A program made the position numbers and the translations under genes. The notes below the pieces were generated by a model. The model did not search any database. It saw nothing but the letters and a program-made list of their open reading frames with translations, and was not told the DNA's origin. DNA of 64,000 bases from Rhizobium sp. NXC14. GTDB lineage: Bacteria > Pseudomonadota > Alphaproteobacteria > Rhizobiales > Rhizobiaceae. Location: NCBI RefSeq assembly GCF_002117485.1, contig NZ_CP021031.1, positions 124,001-188,000 on the forward strand, read 5' to 3'. The number at the start of each line of letters is the position of its first letter. The stretch's first letter is position 1. Below are positions 1 through 9,128 of this stretch, in pieces.

Positions 1-149
1 GCGTTGACCCCGTGTTCGCGCGCGAGTTTCGATACCGATGCGCCAGGTTCAAGGCAGGCCGCAATAAGGCGGTCTTTCGAACTTTGATCGAAACGGCGTC
101 TCCCATTCCGACCGACCAGCCGCACGGCAAGTTTTCGACCTTCTTCCAT
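1..149 (-). mobile_element. IS66-type TnpA, N-terminal fragment (cut by window edge)
   Basis: Read on the minus strand from the ATG at 149, the first 49 residues are basic and contain a helix-turn-helix-like stretch (RRRFDQSSKDRLIAACLEPG, then SVSKLAREHGVN). This is the usual opening of the small TnpA protein of rhizobial IS66-family elements. The gene runs off the left edge, so whether the element is complete cannot be told. The family call is by recognition, not by search. Confidence 0.65.
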
Positions 150-154
150 CACTT

Positions 155-180
155 GGTGTCCACCTATTTTGGTGGACACC
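155..180. repeat. Perfect 10-bp inverted repeat ahead of the IS66-type gene
   Basis: GGTGTCCACC at 155-164 is followed by a 6-nt spacer and its exact reverse complement at 171-180. It lies 5 bp upstream of the start of the IS66-type TnpA. It may be an operator or part of the element's end. Confidence 0.6.
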
Positions 181-423
181 TCATGCCAAAGCTCACTCAA
201 TTGCAGAAGGTGCGGGGAAAATCGCGCTTACTTTATGATCAAGGTCCTATGGAGTTCCGGAAGAAATTCAAAACGCATAAACTTGCTGAGGATGCCAACG
301 ACGCGCGGGGATGATCCCAAGATTGTCTTTTGGTGATGTCGCGTGCCGGTTGAAATTACGCTTGGCTCTGGATCAATCCGATGCTGTCTATTGTTCATAA
401 AGCAAAGGCGTTCGGCTGAAGGA

Positions 424-640
424 TGGTGAGGCGCTGGCGTCCGGTTTCCGGTATCTTGGCCCACTTCAAGGCGGAGATCGAGCGGCTAACCTCCGCGGCT
501 GGCGCCATGGAACCTGCGATCTCTGCATGGGCCGGTAATCTGAGCAACACGCCCTCTTCCAGAGCGCAGCGAGCAAGATAGGCCTTCAGGCGCTTATAGA
601 CGCTTTGGCTTGCGATTGGTAGCTATGCGTCGTCAGACGC
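424..640 (-). pseudogene. Crp/Fnr-family regulator, C-terminal relic
   Basis: One minus-strand frame gives about 65 uninterrupted residues (VYKRLKAYLARC, then LPAHAEIAGSM and EVSRSISALKWAKI) laid out like the C-terminal winged helix-turn-helix of Crp/Fnr regulators. Stop codons break the frame upstream, so the nucleotide/effector domain is absent or scrambled. The rest of 181-1056 holds nothing I can support as coding. Confidence 0.4.
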
Positions 641-1056
641 CTGATAGGGTCCGCGCGCGCTTGCGATCATTTTTATGGCGAGGTTAAGAACCGTAGCTCC
701 AGGCGCTGTCCGATCAGATCAATCGCTCTCGGAATAATGCAATGGCCGGGCATTCGCATGATCATCGTCTAGTGTTCGGCGGCGGGCGCAACCATGGCGG
801 ATTGCGTATCCTCAACAGTCAAATAGTGTAACACTCAAAGATTTGAGTGACGCAATCAGAAGCATGGATTGTTCAGTCCGTGCACAAGATATCGCCGTAA
901 GCAAACGGGAATGCCATTGGCAAGTTGGCACTACCGGGGTCTGAACACTCAATCAGAGAGGCAGGCGGTTTGCTTTCGGAGCTCCCCAGTCACAACCGAG
1001 CTATGATTGGAACTTGGGGGCCTCCTTTTCGGCACTCGAACCAAGGGAGCACTGCG

Positions 1057-2019
1057 ATGACCCAGTATATTTTTGAAAGAACTGGTGGAACTCTTTCCGT
1101 GCCCAACGTGAAGGCCATCGTCGAAGAGGCCGGCTACGATCCCGCAGTCCTAGCCTACACGCAGGTCGATTCGAAAAAGGTTAATGCAACCGGGACCCTC
1201 GTCATGGCTCCGAGCACGCTGGAGCATGCCGCAAAGAAATTGGGATACAAGGGAACTGCCGTGACGGTAGTAGATGGCGTTGCCGAAGAGGCCCATTCCT
1301 CATCGAACCGTGCTAGGTCCGTTGCGCCGAGTATCGGTAACCTACTTGGCGCCACGGATTATGGCGTAACCATCAGCATGGGCCAGAATACCGTCGCAGC
1401 CCTGTCGAGCGGCAACTATTCCCTTTTTGGCTTCAAGGGAGTGCAAACAAGTGCCGGCGGCGGCGTGCCGCTCGTCTGGTTCAAATCCGATGATTTCGGG
1501 CTGGACACCGAGGTGTCTTGGGAAGTCCAGTACGAGGCTTACACATCCAGGTCCGCGATCATTCCCAACGGTCAGATCAAGGGCTTGAGCTCTTACGCGA
1601 TCGATCTCGGTCAAACGCTGGAAGTTGAGACGCCCCAAGGCACGGGCAGCGTCGTCGACGGCACGGAAGGAGTGATTTCGATCGAAAATCGGACGACGAC
1701 GCAGGTTACGTGCGGGATTTCCGAAGTCGTCGACAGTACAGCTCAGCCCCTCTGCGCTTTTCCACTTTATGGCAATGGCCTAGATGCGATCATACCGATC
1801 CAAAAGGTCATGTTGACATTTTCCACCAATACGGTGAATACCGGCACCGTAATCGAGAAAGCGTATAGTCAGAGCATTCTCATCGATCTGACCGCAAAGT
1901 CCCATCGGGAAGTTGCCTTCGACATCAACAATGGCTGGTCGTGGGGCGGTTTCAGCTGGGCTCAAGCCATCCGCCCATCGACCAACGTCGTACCGCTGTT
2001 GATCGAGAGCAACGCCTAG
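1057..2019 (+). CDS. Hypothetical protein, 320 aa
   Basis: This long frame is open from 925, but the ATG at 1057 has an AAGGGAG ribosome site at 1043-1049 and is chosen as the start. No family is recognised. The first ~80 residues are mixed alpha/beta in character. From about residue 95 the sequence is rich in Gly, Ser, Thr and aromatic residues, with alternating hydrophobic positions, as in an all-beta domain, and it ends near a WSWGGFSW segment. There is no signal peptide, Cys-rich region or membrane segment. It stands alone, flanked by relics on both sides. Its length and clean reading frame argue that it is a real gene; function unknown. Confidence 0.75.
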   Translation: MTQYIFERTGGTLSVPNVKAIVEEAGYDPAVLAYTQVDSKKVNATGTLVMAPSTLEHAAKKLGYKGTAVTVVDGVAEEAHSSSNRARSVAPSIGNLLGATDYGVTISMGQNTVAALSSGNYSLFGFKGVQTSAGGGVPLVWFKSDDFGLDTEVSWEVQYEAYTSRSAIIPNGQIKGLSSYAIDLGQTLEVETPQGTGSVVDGTEGVISIENRTTTQVTCGISEVVDSTAQPLCAFPLYGNGLDAIIPIQKVMLTFSTNTVNTGTVIEKAYSQSILIDLTAKSHREVAFDINNGWSWGGFSWAQAIRPSTNVVPLLIESNA

Positions 2020-2690
2020 TCTGCTGACCTGCGTTAATCAGTGGGACTGGGGTAGGAAATCCTGCCCCAGTTGTTGACTGGCCGCAGATTGGTTCTCGCC
2101 AGCCTAGCAGCCCTGCCTCCCGCCTTCACCAGGGAAGCCTTGTGCGGCGCCGCTCGCGCATCGATCTGCGAGACAATTGGTTCCCACAGATGGTAAGCCT
2201 CTCTTGTAATATGGAAACTAAGGGAGATTCCGAATGCGAGCGTCCTGGCATATAACATCGCTCTCTCCATGGTCCCGTCGACCGTAGGAGCGCTCACCGA
2301 CGGCGGCTATTTTCTTCATGCTATGTTTGCAGTTGGCGAACGACGCTGCGCGACCAACCATTTGCCTTTCCTACACAAAGGATTACCAGCGAATATGCGC
2401 GGTTACGAAACGGTTATAACAGAGGGTCAGACATTCTTTGTAACTACCGGAGGCGTTGGCGACAGCGAAGGTCCACTATCGAAAATTGCTGAGACAATAC
2501 CAACGTTCCTTTTGTCGTGCTGTTGCTGCACCGATGAAGCGCCTGCAGCTTTTGAATACGTACCGCGCCTTTGCCGAATGCACCGAAGCTCAAGGTCCCA
2601 GGGGAAGACCTGGCCTCGAAGTGTGCCGACGCCGCCGAACCGCGGCTTAGCGAAGGAGCTGAGCGTGTCATTCACCTGCAACACCTGGGC
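2020..2690. other. Degraded stretch without a recognisable gene
   Basis: Only short overlapping frames on both strands occur here, none with a recognised domain. From about 2640 the sequence becomes similar to the region upstream of the peptidase promoter at 23.8-24.1 kb, so its right end belongs to the promoter-bearing segment described next. Confidence 0.5.
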
Positions 2691-2833
2691 AAGATTGCCG
2701 CTATTGCCGACGACAACGGTGAGCTTGCCCGTCAGGCTGTTTGCTTCGTACCTTCAATAGGCGTCCCATGTGTCTCGCCAACCCAACGCAGCCGCATTGC
2801 AGTGCGGCGCATCGACATGTCTCTGTCCGACAA

Positions 2834-2904
2834 TGTTAGTAATCCGACATAGCGATTTCGACCCATTGTATTTACAGTACTTATCATCTGGCACGACTAT
2901 TGCT
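2834..2904 (+). promoter_or_regulatory. Orphan NifA/sigma-54 promoter (UAS plus -24/-12)
   Basis: A -24/-12 element, TGGCACG-N4-TTGCT, sits at 2889-2904 and matches the RpoN consensus. A NifA-type upstream site TGT-N10-ACA lies at 2834-2849. The surrounding 300 bp are diverged but alignable with the promoter regions at 23.8 and 43.6 kb on the other strand. The promoter points right and runs within about 80 bp into the antisense side of the nolG fragment, so it has lost its gene. The UAS-to-promoter distance is short for a NifA site. Confidence 0.7.
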
Positions 2905-2979
2905 TCGTGGGTCCACAAACCACGTGAACCCTTCAAGCGCTATCAAGTGATAGAACAATGTTCCGATTCTTGCGATGCC

Positions 2980-3352
2980 GCTCCAGAGGCGATTCCACGT
3001 CGAAATGAGGCTCGTCAACATTGTTGCTTCTAATCTCGATCCGATGAGGCTGATAACCGGGATACTTGAAGGATACCTTGATCGAGACGGTGCCATCGAT
3101 GATCGTTGTGAGAATATGATCGAGATGGCTCAAGGAGGTGAGGCTATCCTTGATGGTGCGGGCAACCTCCGTCTCGAGCTGCGTCGGCGCAGCCTCATCG
3201 TGCGTGGCGGTAACGCTGACGGTCGGAAGGTCCATGTCCGGAAAGTACTGAACCGCCAGCTGTTTGAATGCCCAAAGCTCGCCAAATCCAAACATCACAA
3301 ACAGCAATATCGCTGGTATGGGATTGCGGATCGAGAAGGCGGAGAAATTCAT
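2980..3352 (-). pseudogene. nolG: RND efflux transporter NolG, N-terminal fragment
   Basis: The frame starts at 3352, sharing one base with the nolF stop (TGATG). It encodes the beginning of an RND inner-membrane pump: first transmembrane helix (residues ~10-33), then YFPDMDLPTVSVTATHDEAA and DHILTTIIDGTVSI, both typical of the family. After about 125 residues the homology ends and the frame runs into the orphan sigma-54 region. A full pump has about 1,000 residues, so this cannot work. The nodM-nolF-nolG order known in Sinorhizobium meliloti supports the name. Confidence 0.8.
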
Positions 3353-4425
3353 CAGTTTTTCTCCGCAATTTTCACGAGGTCATTGTCTGAGAGAAATGCA
3401 CCGCCCGACGTGACGACCTTTGCCGACCGGTCGATGCCGGAGATGATTTCGACCTCGCCATCGTTGCGGCGGCCGGTTTCCACGCGGACCCGCCGCACCC
3501 GCTTGCCCTGGCCGGCGGTAAAGACGTAGCTGATGCAATCCCGGAACACGATCGCCGTCTCGGGGACGGTGAGCGCCGGTGTGGTCTGCAGCTCGACATT
3601 GCCAGTGACATAAAGGCCGGTGCGCGGACGAACCTCGGACGGAAGCGCAACATAGACGATCCCACGGCTGGTGTCGGTGCTGACCGAGGGGCCGACCAGC
3701 CGCACCTTGCCGGCAATGGCGTGACCGTCCGGTCCGTTGATCGCAACGCTCAAACCCTCCGAAATCCGCGGCAGATAACGCGCCGACACTTCCGCCTGCC
3801 ATTCGACGCGCTGCTGGCGCACCATGCGGAAGAGCTCGGTGCCGGTGGAGACGACTGCGCCGAGATCGCCCGAACGCGAGATTATGAGGCCATCGTCGGC
3901 GGCGGTGATGGTCGTCTGCGCAAGCTTGATCTTTTCGCTGTCGAGCGCGGCCTCCTCGGATGCCAGGCTTGCCGTCGCCATCTGCTCGTCGGCGAAATAT
4001 TCGGTGATCTTCTCGTCGGAAAGAGCGCCGGATGAACGAAGCTGGCGTGCAAGATCCGCATTTGCCTTGGCCTTTGTCAGATTTGCCTTGGCGAAGACGA
4101 CAGCCGCCTCCTGTTTGCGAAGGTCTGCCAGTACGCTGTCCTGCGAAAGCCGGGCGAGCGTCTGCCCTTTCGTGACCACGGTGCCGACATCGACCAGGAC
4201 GTCGGTGATGCGCAGGCCGCTCGTTTCGGACGCAACGATTGCTTCCTGCCACGGTTTCAGCCAGCCGCTCGCGGGAACGGTTTCCGGCCAGTCTCGTATT
4301 GCCGGCGCCGTCAGAGAAACGGTCAAAGCAGGTGCGGCCGCCTGTTCAGCCATGCTATTAGCGGAGGGAAACTGGAGTGCTGCACAGACAAGAACGGCAG
4401 CGAGTAGGATACACGGTTTTCTCAA
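3352..4425 (-). CDS. nolF: RND efflux periplasmic adaptor NolF
   Basis: A 357-residue membrane-fusion protein that would link an RND pump to an outer-membrane channel. It opens with an export signal (MRKPCILLAAVLVCAALQ...), then has the lipoyl/barrel-sandwich segment (residues ~60-100, VLVDVGTVVTKGQTLARL), an Ala/Lys-rich helical hairpin (~105-170), the second lipoyl half, and a beta-barrel part with an ALTVPETAIVF segment near residue 290. It appears complete. Its pump partner nolG begins immediately after it but is truncated, so NolF probably lacks its native partner. In S. meliloti nolFG follow nodM under a nod box; here an FMN-reductase relic lies between. Confidence 0.85.
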   Translation of the reverse strand: MRKPCILLAAVLVCAALQFPSANSMAEQAAAPALTVSLTAPAIRDWPETVPASGWLKPWQEAIVASETSGLRITDVLVDVGTVVTKGQTLARLSQDSVLADLRKQEAAVVFAKANLTKAKANADLARQLRSSGALSDEKITEYFADEQMATASLASEEAALDSEKIKLAQTTITAADDGLIISRSGDLGAVVSTGTELFRMVRQQRVEWQAEVSARYLPRISEGLSVAINGPDGHAIAGKVRLVGPSVSTDTSRGIVYVALPSEVRPRTGLYVTGNVELQTTPALTVPETAIVFRDCISYVFTAGQGKRVRRVRVETGRRNDGEVEIISGIDRSAKVVTSGGAFLSDNDLVKIAEKN

Positions 4426-4696
4426 ATGGCAATTCCTCGCAGTTCACGGGTGTCCGCGCTCAACCGTGGCGTCAAAAATGTCGGCTGTTGTGGTGCAAAG
4501 TTGAAATGCCTGACGGTCTCGAAGGTGACAAAACTCAACTATTCAAAACATCTTGGCGGGACAAGTGATGTCGGGCTATTCCGCCATCCAAGGCAGCAGT
4601 TTTTTGTCGGCTGCGAGGCGGTGAATAGGGCTAAATCGCCTCGTAAGGTTCGCGTGGGAGAATAGTGCCTGTTGCGCCGACGTTTGCTGAGTCTGG
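4426..4696. other. Spacer upstream of nolF, nothing recognised
   Basis: No gene or clear promoter motif seen. The nod box at 7.3 kb is the only recognised signal in the same orientation upstream. Confidence 0.4.
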
Positions 4697-5238
4697 TCAT
4701 CCTATTGCGTACGCTGCTTCCTCGACAGCCTGGCCTACACGCATGCGGATGGCCTCGGAAATCACCTCTCCATGGGCGAGTTATTACGGGTGGCATAGAT
4801 TGCGGTCGGCATCGCAAGCGCTTCAAAGAACCCGAACAGAGGGCGCAACTGATGCTCGACGACAAGCGAATGTCGCTCGCCCCCGCCCGTCGCAGCGATG
4901 ATGATAGGCTTGCCCCTCAGCGATGTTGGATCGAGCAAATCGAAATAGTGCTTGAATAGGCCGGTGTAACTGCCCTTGTAGGTGGGTGAGCCTACGACCA
5001 GGACGTCTGCCTCTAGCATCTGGTCTACGACCCCGCGCGCTTGAGCGCTGAGGTCGTCTAGCCGTTTGGCTTTCAACAGTGAAGGTCCAAGGTCATCGAC
5101 ATCGAAGGACTGCGCCACCGCTTGCGTTTTGATCGCCAATTGCCCGACGATATGGTCGACGAATGTGCGCGTCGTGGACGGTCGTGTTATGTTGCCCGAG
5201 AAGCCAAATATCTTCGTTTGCGGCATGTTGATCTCCAA
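4697..5238 (-). pseudogene. NADPH-dependent FMN reductase (MsuE/SsuE-like), frameshifted
   Basis: Starting at 5238, the frame reads as a flavodoxin-fold FMN reductase: KIFGFSGNITRPSTTRTFVD for the phosphate-binding loop, then ADVLVVGSPTYKGSYTGLFK and the GKPIIIAATGGG strand. At about 4765 the frame slips; the expected C-terminus (EVISEAIRMRVGQAVEEAA) continues in another frame and stops at 4697. The total length of 542 bp is not a multiple of three. Such enzymes supply FMNH2 to sulfonate monooxygenases. It lies 59 bp after nodM on the same strand, an unusual place for this family. Confidence 0.75.
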
Positions 5239-5297
5239 ATGCTCAGCAGTTACAAGTCATTTACACTCTGTCATTCGTCCCTTACGGAATCGACGGC

Positions 5298-7124
5298 CTA
5301 TTCGACGGTGACTGATTTCGCCAGGTTGCGCGGCTGATCGACGTCAGTGCCCGCAAACACGGCGGTATGATAGGCGAGCAATTGGATCGCCAGCGAGAAG
5401 ATCATCGGGGCTATGATCTCGTCCACATTTGGAAGAACGATTGTTTGCATCGTGTCGAGCTTCAAGGCGCTAGCGCCCTTCTCGTCGGTGATCAAGATGA
5501 TCCGTCCGCCGCGGGCCGCAACCTCCTGCATGTTTGAAACGGTCTTATCGAAAAAGCGGTCATGCGGTGCGATCACGACAACCGGCATGTTCTCGTCGAT
5601 GAGAGCAATCGGACCGTGTTTCAGTTCGCCGGCAGCATAGCCTTGCGCGTGAATATAGGAAATCTCCTTTAGTTTCAGGGCGCCTTCCATGGCCAGAGGG
5701 AAGCTGGTGCCGCGGCCAAGATAGAGTACGGCGCGGCACTTTGCCAATTCACGCGAGAGAAGCTCAATCCTAGGTCGGATGCTGTTGAGCACCTGCCCCA
5801 TGACGCGTGGCACCTCGGCAAGCCGGCCGACCAGTGTCTGTTCCTCCTTCTCCGTAAGGGTGCCACGCGCCCTGCCAGCAGCAACCGCGAGCGCAGCCAA
5901 AACGGCGAGCTGGCATGTAAAGGCCTTCGTAGACGCAACGCCAATCTCCGGACCGGCGAAGATCGGGAACACAGTGTCGGACTCCCGTGCTATCGTCGAT
6001 TCGGGCGCGTTGACCACTGCACCGGTCTTCAAGCCGTGCTCCTTGCAATAGCGTAGGCAAGCAAGTGTATCGGCCGTCTCGCCCGATTGTGAGATGAAGA
6101 GAGCTGCCACCTGTGGCGAGAACGGGATTTCGCGGTACCGAAATTCTGACGCGACATCGATTTCGACCGGCAGACGTGCGTAGTGTTCGAACCAGTATTT
6201 GCCGATCAGCCCGGCAAAGTACGCAGTGCCGCAGGCGGAGATCGCCAAGCTTTGCACGTTGGCGAAGACCGTGTCGCGCCAAACCGCGACCACCGGGTTG
6301 TCGCTGAAGTTGATGTAATGACTGAGGGTATCGGAGATGGCCTCCGGCTGGTCGTAAATTTCCTTCTCCATGAAATGGCGATAGTTGCCCTTGTCGATCA
6401 TAGGGGCCGTCACCAGCGAGATCTGCCGCGGTCGGGTGGTGACCTCGCCGTCGATATCGAAGATACGGACGCCAGTCTTGTCGATGACCGCCCAATCGCC
6501 GTCGATCAGGTAGGTGATCTCGTTGGTTAAGGGCGCCAGCGCAATCGCATCCGACCCAAGGAACATCTCGCCGCTTCCATGACCGATCGCGAGCGGCGGG
6601 CCATTACGGGCAGCCATGATAGTGGAAGGGTCATCCTCGAAGAGCAGAGCCAGCGAGTAAGCGCCTCGGACGCGCTTCAGCATCGCATGCATAGCTTCGC
6701 GCCGGCCCATGCCGTCCCGGCGAAGTCTTGCCACGAGATGCGCGATGACCTCCGTGTCGGTGTCGGTTTGGAACTCGGCGCCGGCCGCGGTCAGCTCATC
6801 CTTCAATTCGGCGAAATTCTCGATTATCCCATTGTGGACGACCGCGATGCCGTCGCTAAAATGTGGGTGGGCATTGCGTTCCGTCGGCGCGCCATGGGTT
6901 GCCCAGCGCGTATGGGCAATGCCGATTGTGCCCGCCAGAGGCTGTTCTTTCAGCTTTGCCTCAAGATTGAGGAGCTTGCCCTCACAGCGCCGGCGATTGA
7001 GCGCTCCACCGTCGATCGTCGCGACGCCCGCCGAATCGTAGCCACGATATTCAAGGCGTTTCAATGCGTCTATCAGCCGGTCCGAAACCGGATGATGGCC
7101 GACAATACCTACAATCCCGCACAT
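5298..7124 (-). CDS. nodM: NodM, glutamine-fructose-6-phosphate aminotransferase
   Basis: A 608-residue enzyme that makes glucosamine-6-phosphate from fructose-6-phosphate and glutamine, the precursor of the chitin backbone of Nod factors. The ATG at 7124 follows a GGAGAG ribosome site and puts the catalytic cysteine at position 2 (MCGIVGIVG); the frame is open 12 codons further up but those residues are not family-like. The N-terminal glutaminase half carries HTRWATHG and the NGIIENF segment; the C-terminal half has two SIS sugar-isomerase domains (ISACGTAYFAG, SQSGETADT, GRGTSFPLAMEGALK) and ends in AKSVTVE as in GlmS. A nod box 170 bp upstream marks this as the symbiotic copy. Confidence 0.95.
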   Translation of the reverse strand: MCGIVGIVGHHPVSDRLIDALKRLEYRGYDSAGVATIDGGALNRRRCEGKLLNLEAKLKEQPLAGTIGIAHTRWATHGAPTERNAHPHFSDGIAVVHNGIIENFAELKDELTAAGAEFQTDTDTEVIAHLVARLRRDGMGRREAMHAMLKRVRGAYSLALLFEDDPSTIMAARNGPPLAIGHGSGEMFLGSDAIALAPLTNEITYLIDGDWAVIDKTGVRIFDIDGEVTTRPRQISLVTAPMIDKGNYRHFMEKEIYDQPEAISDTLSHYINFSDNPVVAVWRDTVFANVQSLAISACGTAYFAGLIGKYWFEHYARLPVEIDVASEFRYREIPFSPQVAALFISQSGETADTLACLRYCKEHGLKTGAVVNAPESTIARESDTVFPIFAGPEIGVASTKAFTCQLAVLAALAVAAGRARGTLTEKEEQTLVGRLAEVPRVMGQVLNSIRPRIELLSRELAKCRAVLYLGRGTSFPLAMEGALKLKEISYIHAQGYAAGELKHGPIALIDENMPVVVIAPHDRFFDKTVSNMQEVAARGGRIILITDEKGASALKLDTMQTIVLPNVDEIIAPMIFSLAIQLLAYHTAVFAGTDVDQPRNLAKSVTVE

Positions 7125-7293
7125 ACACTCTCCGGTTTTCGCATATGGGCCACAAGGCACTCACCTAGTCCCGTGAGCGAAGCTACAATCACTCTTTAAT
7201 CGCCATGCCAGCTATCATTCCGTCAGAACTTCGTGGCAGAGCCGTCATTCTGTCGCGCTAAGTAAATTCAGCGCGTTCTAACGGCACTGGACT

Positions 7294-7340
7294 TGTTGGA
7301 AAAATCGATTCTTTGGATCGCACCCATTTGCGTCATGGAT
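7294..7340 (-). promoter_or_regulatory. nod box driving nodM
   Basis: On the minus strand this 47-bp stretch starts ATCCATGACGCA and contains ATCCAAAGAATCGATTTTT, matching the NodD-binding consensus including one full ATC-N9-GAT half. The first half is ATC-N9-AAT. It lies 170 bp upstream of nodM and faces it. Confidence 0.85.
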
Positions 7341-7558
7341 CATCATGGCACCAATGATGGCTGCTGAGCGCATCATGACGGACGTTACTCCTGCCTTGGG
7401 AAACCGGCCGGTTTATGTCCGCGGCGGCACGCATCATCCCAGCGTCCGCTCACACCGCCTTCTAAGAGTCCCCTTGGAGCGGGGCTTGTGGGAAAGCCTC
7501 CCTGACAATAAATATCGTCTCAACGCTCAGGAAAACTCGCCACAAAGGATGACTTTTC

Positions 7559-8278
7559 GTGTCAATTTACTGTTGGAAGTTTATACGGGTTATCGCATTT
7601 GCACCTGCTGCTACGATCATGCTGACCGCGCATAACATATCGGCGCAGGAATCGTTCACCACGGTGCAATGGCCTAACACGCCAACGGCACGGATTGAGG
7701 CACTTGCGATTCTCCAGACCTTGAATGCAAATCTCCTGAGTAATGCTAGCGCCACTTTGACACTCGATCGTTGGTGTGCCGGACACAAGCTCGCACCGCA
7801 AGGTTCTAAGATCGTTGCACAGCGGGTTCGCGGGCGAAACAAGCCCGTCGATAGGCGCATCCGAGAACTTCTGGCGGTCGGCCCCGACGAGCCCATCGCC
7901 TATCGACATGTCCGCCTCGTTTGCGGCAATCGCGTCCTTTCTGAGGCCGACAATTGGTATGTTCCGGCAAGGCTGACAATGGACATGAATAAAGCGTTGA
8001 ATACGAGCGACGTCGCCTTTGGCAGAGCCGTCCAATCTCTTAATTTCACCCGCACAAATCTATCTTCCAATTTGCTGTGGTCGCCTCTTCCAGAAGGATG
8101 GGACGTAGAAAAGGAGCTACCGACACCCGCAACGGGATCATCTCTTGTACTACCGCCCTTTCTTCTCGAACATCATGCAGTGCTGAAGCTTCAGGACGGC
8201 ACTCCGTTCAGTGCGCTGGTCGAAAGCTATACGAGCAATGTATTGGACTTCCCTGCTCCACCTCTGCTTGCCCACTAG
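7559..8278 (+). CDS. Exported protein, possibly chorismate-lyase (UbiC)-like fold
   Basis: A 239-residue protein starting at a GTG; the first ~30 residues form an export signal ending near ISAQES. The mature part has a layout loosely like UbiC/UTRA-type lyases: an Arg-rich RRIRELLAVG, then PIAYRHVRLVCGNRVLSEADN and a run like VAFGRAVQSL. These are reminiscent of the family's substrate pocket, but the match is weak and made by eye. It starts about 220 bp beyond the nod box of nodM and faces the other way. No operon partner. Confidence 0.65.
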   Translation: MSIYCWKFIRVIAFAPAATIMLTAHNISAQESFTTVQWPNTPTARIEALAILQTLNANLLSNASATLTLDRWCAGHKLAPQGSKIVAQRVRGRNKPVDRRIRELLAVGPDEPIAYRHVRLVCGNRVLSEADNWYVPARLTMDMNKALNTSDVAFGRAVQSLNFTRTNLSSNLLWSPLPEGWDVEKELPTPATGSSLVLPPFLLEHHAVLKLQDGTPFSALVESYTSNVLDFPAPPLLAH

Positions 8279-9128
8279 CTGCCCATTGGCGCTACGACCA
8301 AAAGCGCAGCGCCCGGGACGGTATTGTCGATCGCGACCGTAAGACAGCGTCGCCGTTGCCGAAGCTCGTCGGGGGCGTTTGTACCGGCGCGCTTGTAGCG
8401 GTCGGTACTATTCGGTGTGGTCGATGGCGATCCGCTTGACGTTGGTTCGCTCCTTCTCGGTCTTCGGCAGCGTCACGGCGGTGGAAAGATGTCCCTCGTA
8501 GGACGACAGATGGGGTGAGTTCGCGTGGTAGTTTGGTACGGTCGTTTATTGCGGTCAGGTCGCCGATTAGATTGGTCCGCCTCATTCTTCTGGTCCCATA
8601 GTGTGAGGGCCGCACAGTCGATCCGGAGACAAGCGCGATACTGCGAAGACATCAATAACCGCAGCTACGGACAGTAGAAAGGTGCTTGACCTCACCACGC
8701 CGAAATAGAGAACACAACCCCATCAATACGGTCCCCGATGTCCCGTGAGGGACGGTGGCGGTAACCTTGTCAGTCGACCGGTGGCCAAGTGGTACGCCGT
8801 GGCCACGTCGAAGTGCCCGACCGCACACTCAACGGCCTCGGAAAGACGGTAACCCGGCGTGGAAGCAAGACGCTTAACAACCATCCGCATTCAAAGAGCC
8901 AATTCACGACGTGACGACAAATCGTGCCAACGTGACAAACCCGATTTGAGAACCAGCCGTAGAATCGGATCACGCACCAAGGGAGGTCCCACGTTGTTCT
9001 TGATGTGCGCTTAATCATCCGTAACGTCAATGCTTTGTATTCAAACAAAGAATTTCACAGAGTGGGTGGTCGCAGTTATGGGGAGTCCCGTAATAACCAA
9101 ACCTCGTAACATTAGGAGCTTTAGAAGC
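8279..9128. other. Relic-filled stretch
   Basis: Apart from the small heat-shock-like remnant annotated separately, no supported gene was found. The longer frames are shadows with no family resemblance. Confidence 0.4.
8408..8510 (-). pseudogene. Small heat-shock protein (Hsp20), C-terminal remnant
   Basis: The minus strand reads SYEGHLSTAVTLPKTEKERT then VKRIAIDHTE and a stop at 8408. This resembles the end of the alpha-crystallin domain (…GVLTVTLPKTEE…RKI…). About 30 residues survive. Confidence 0.45.
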
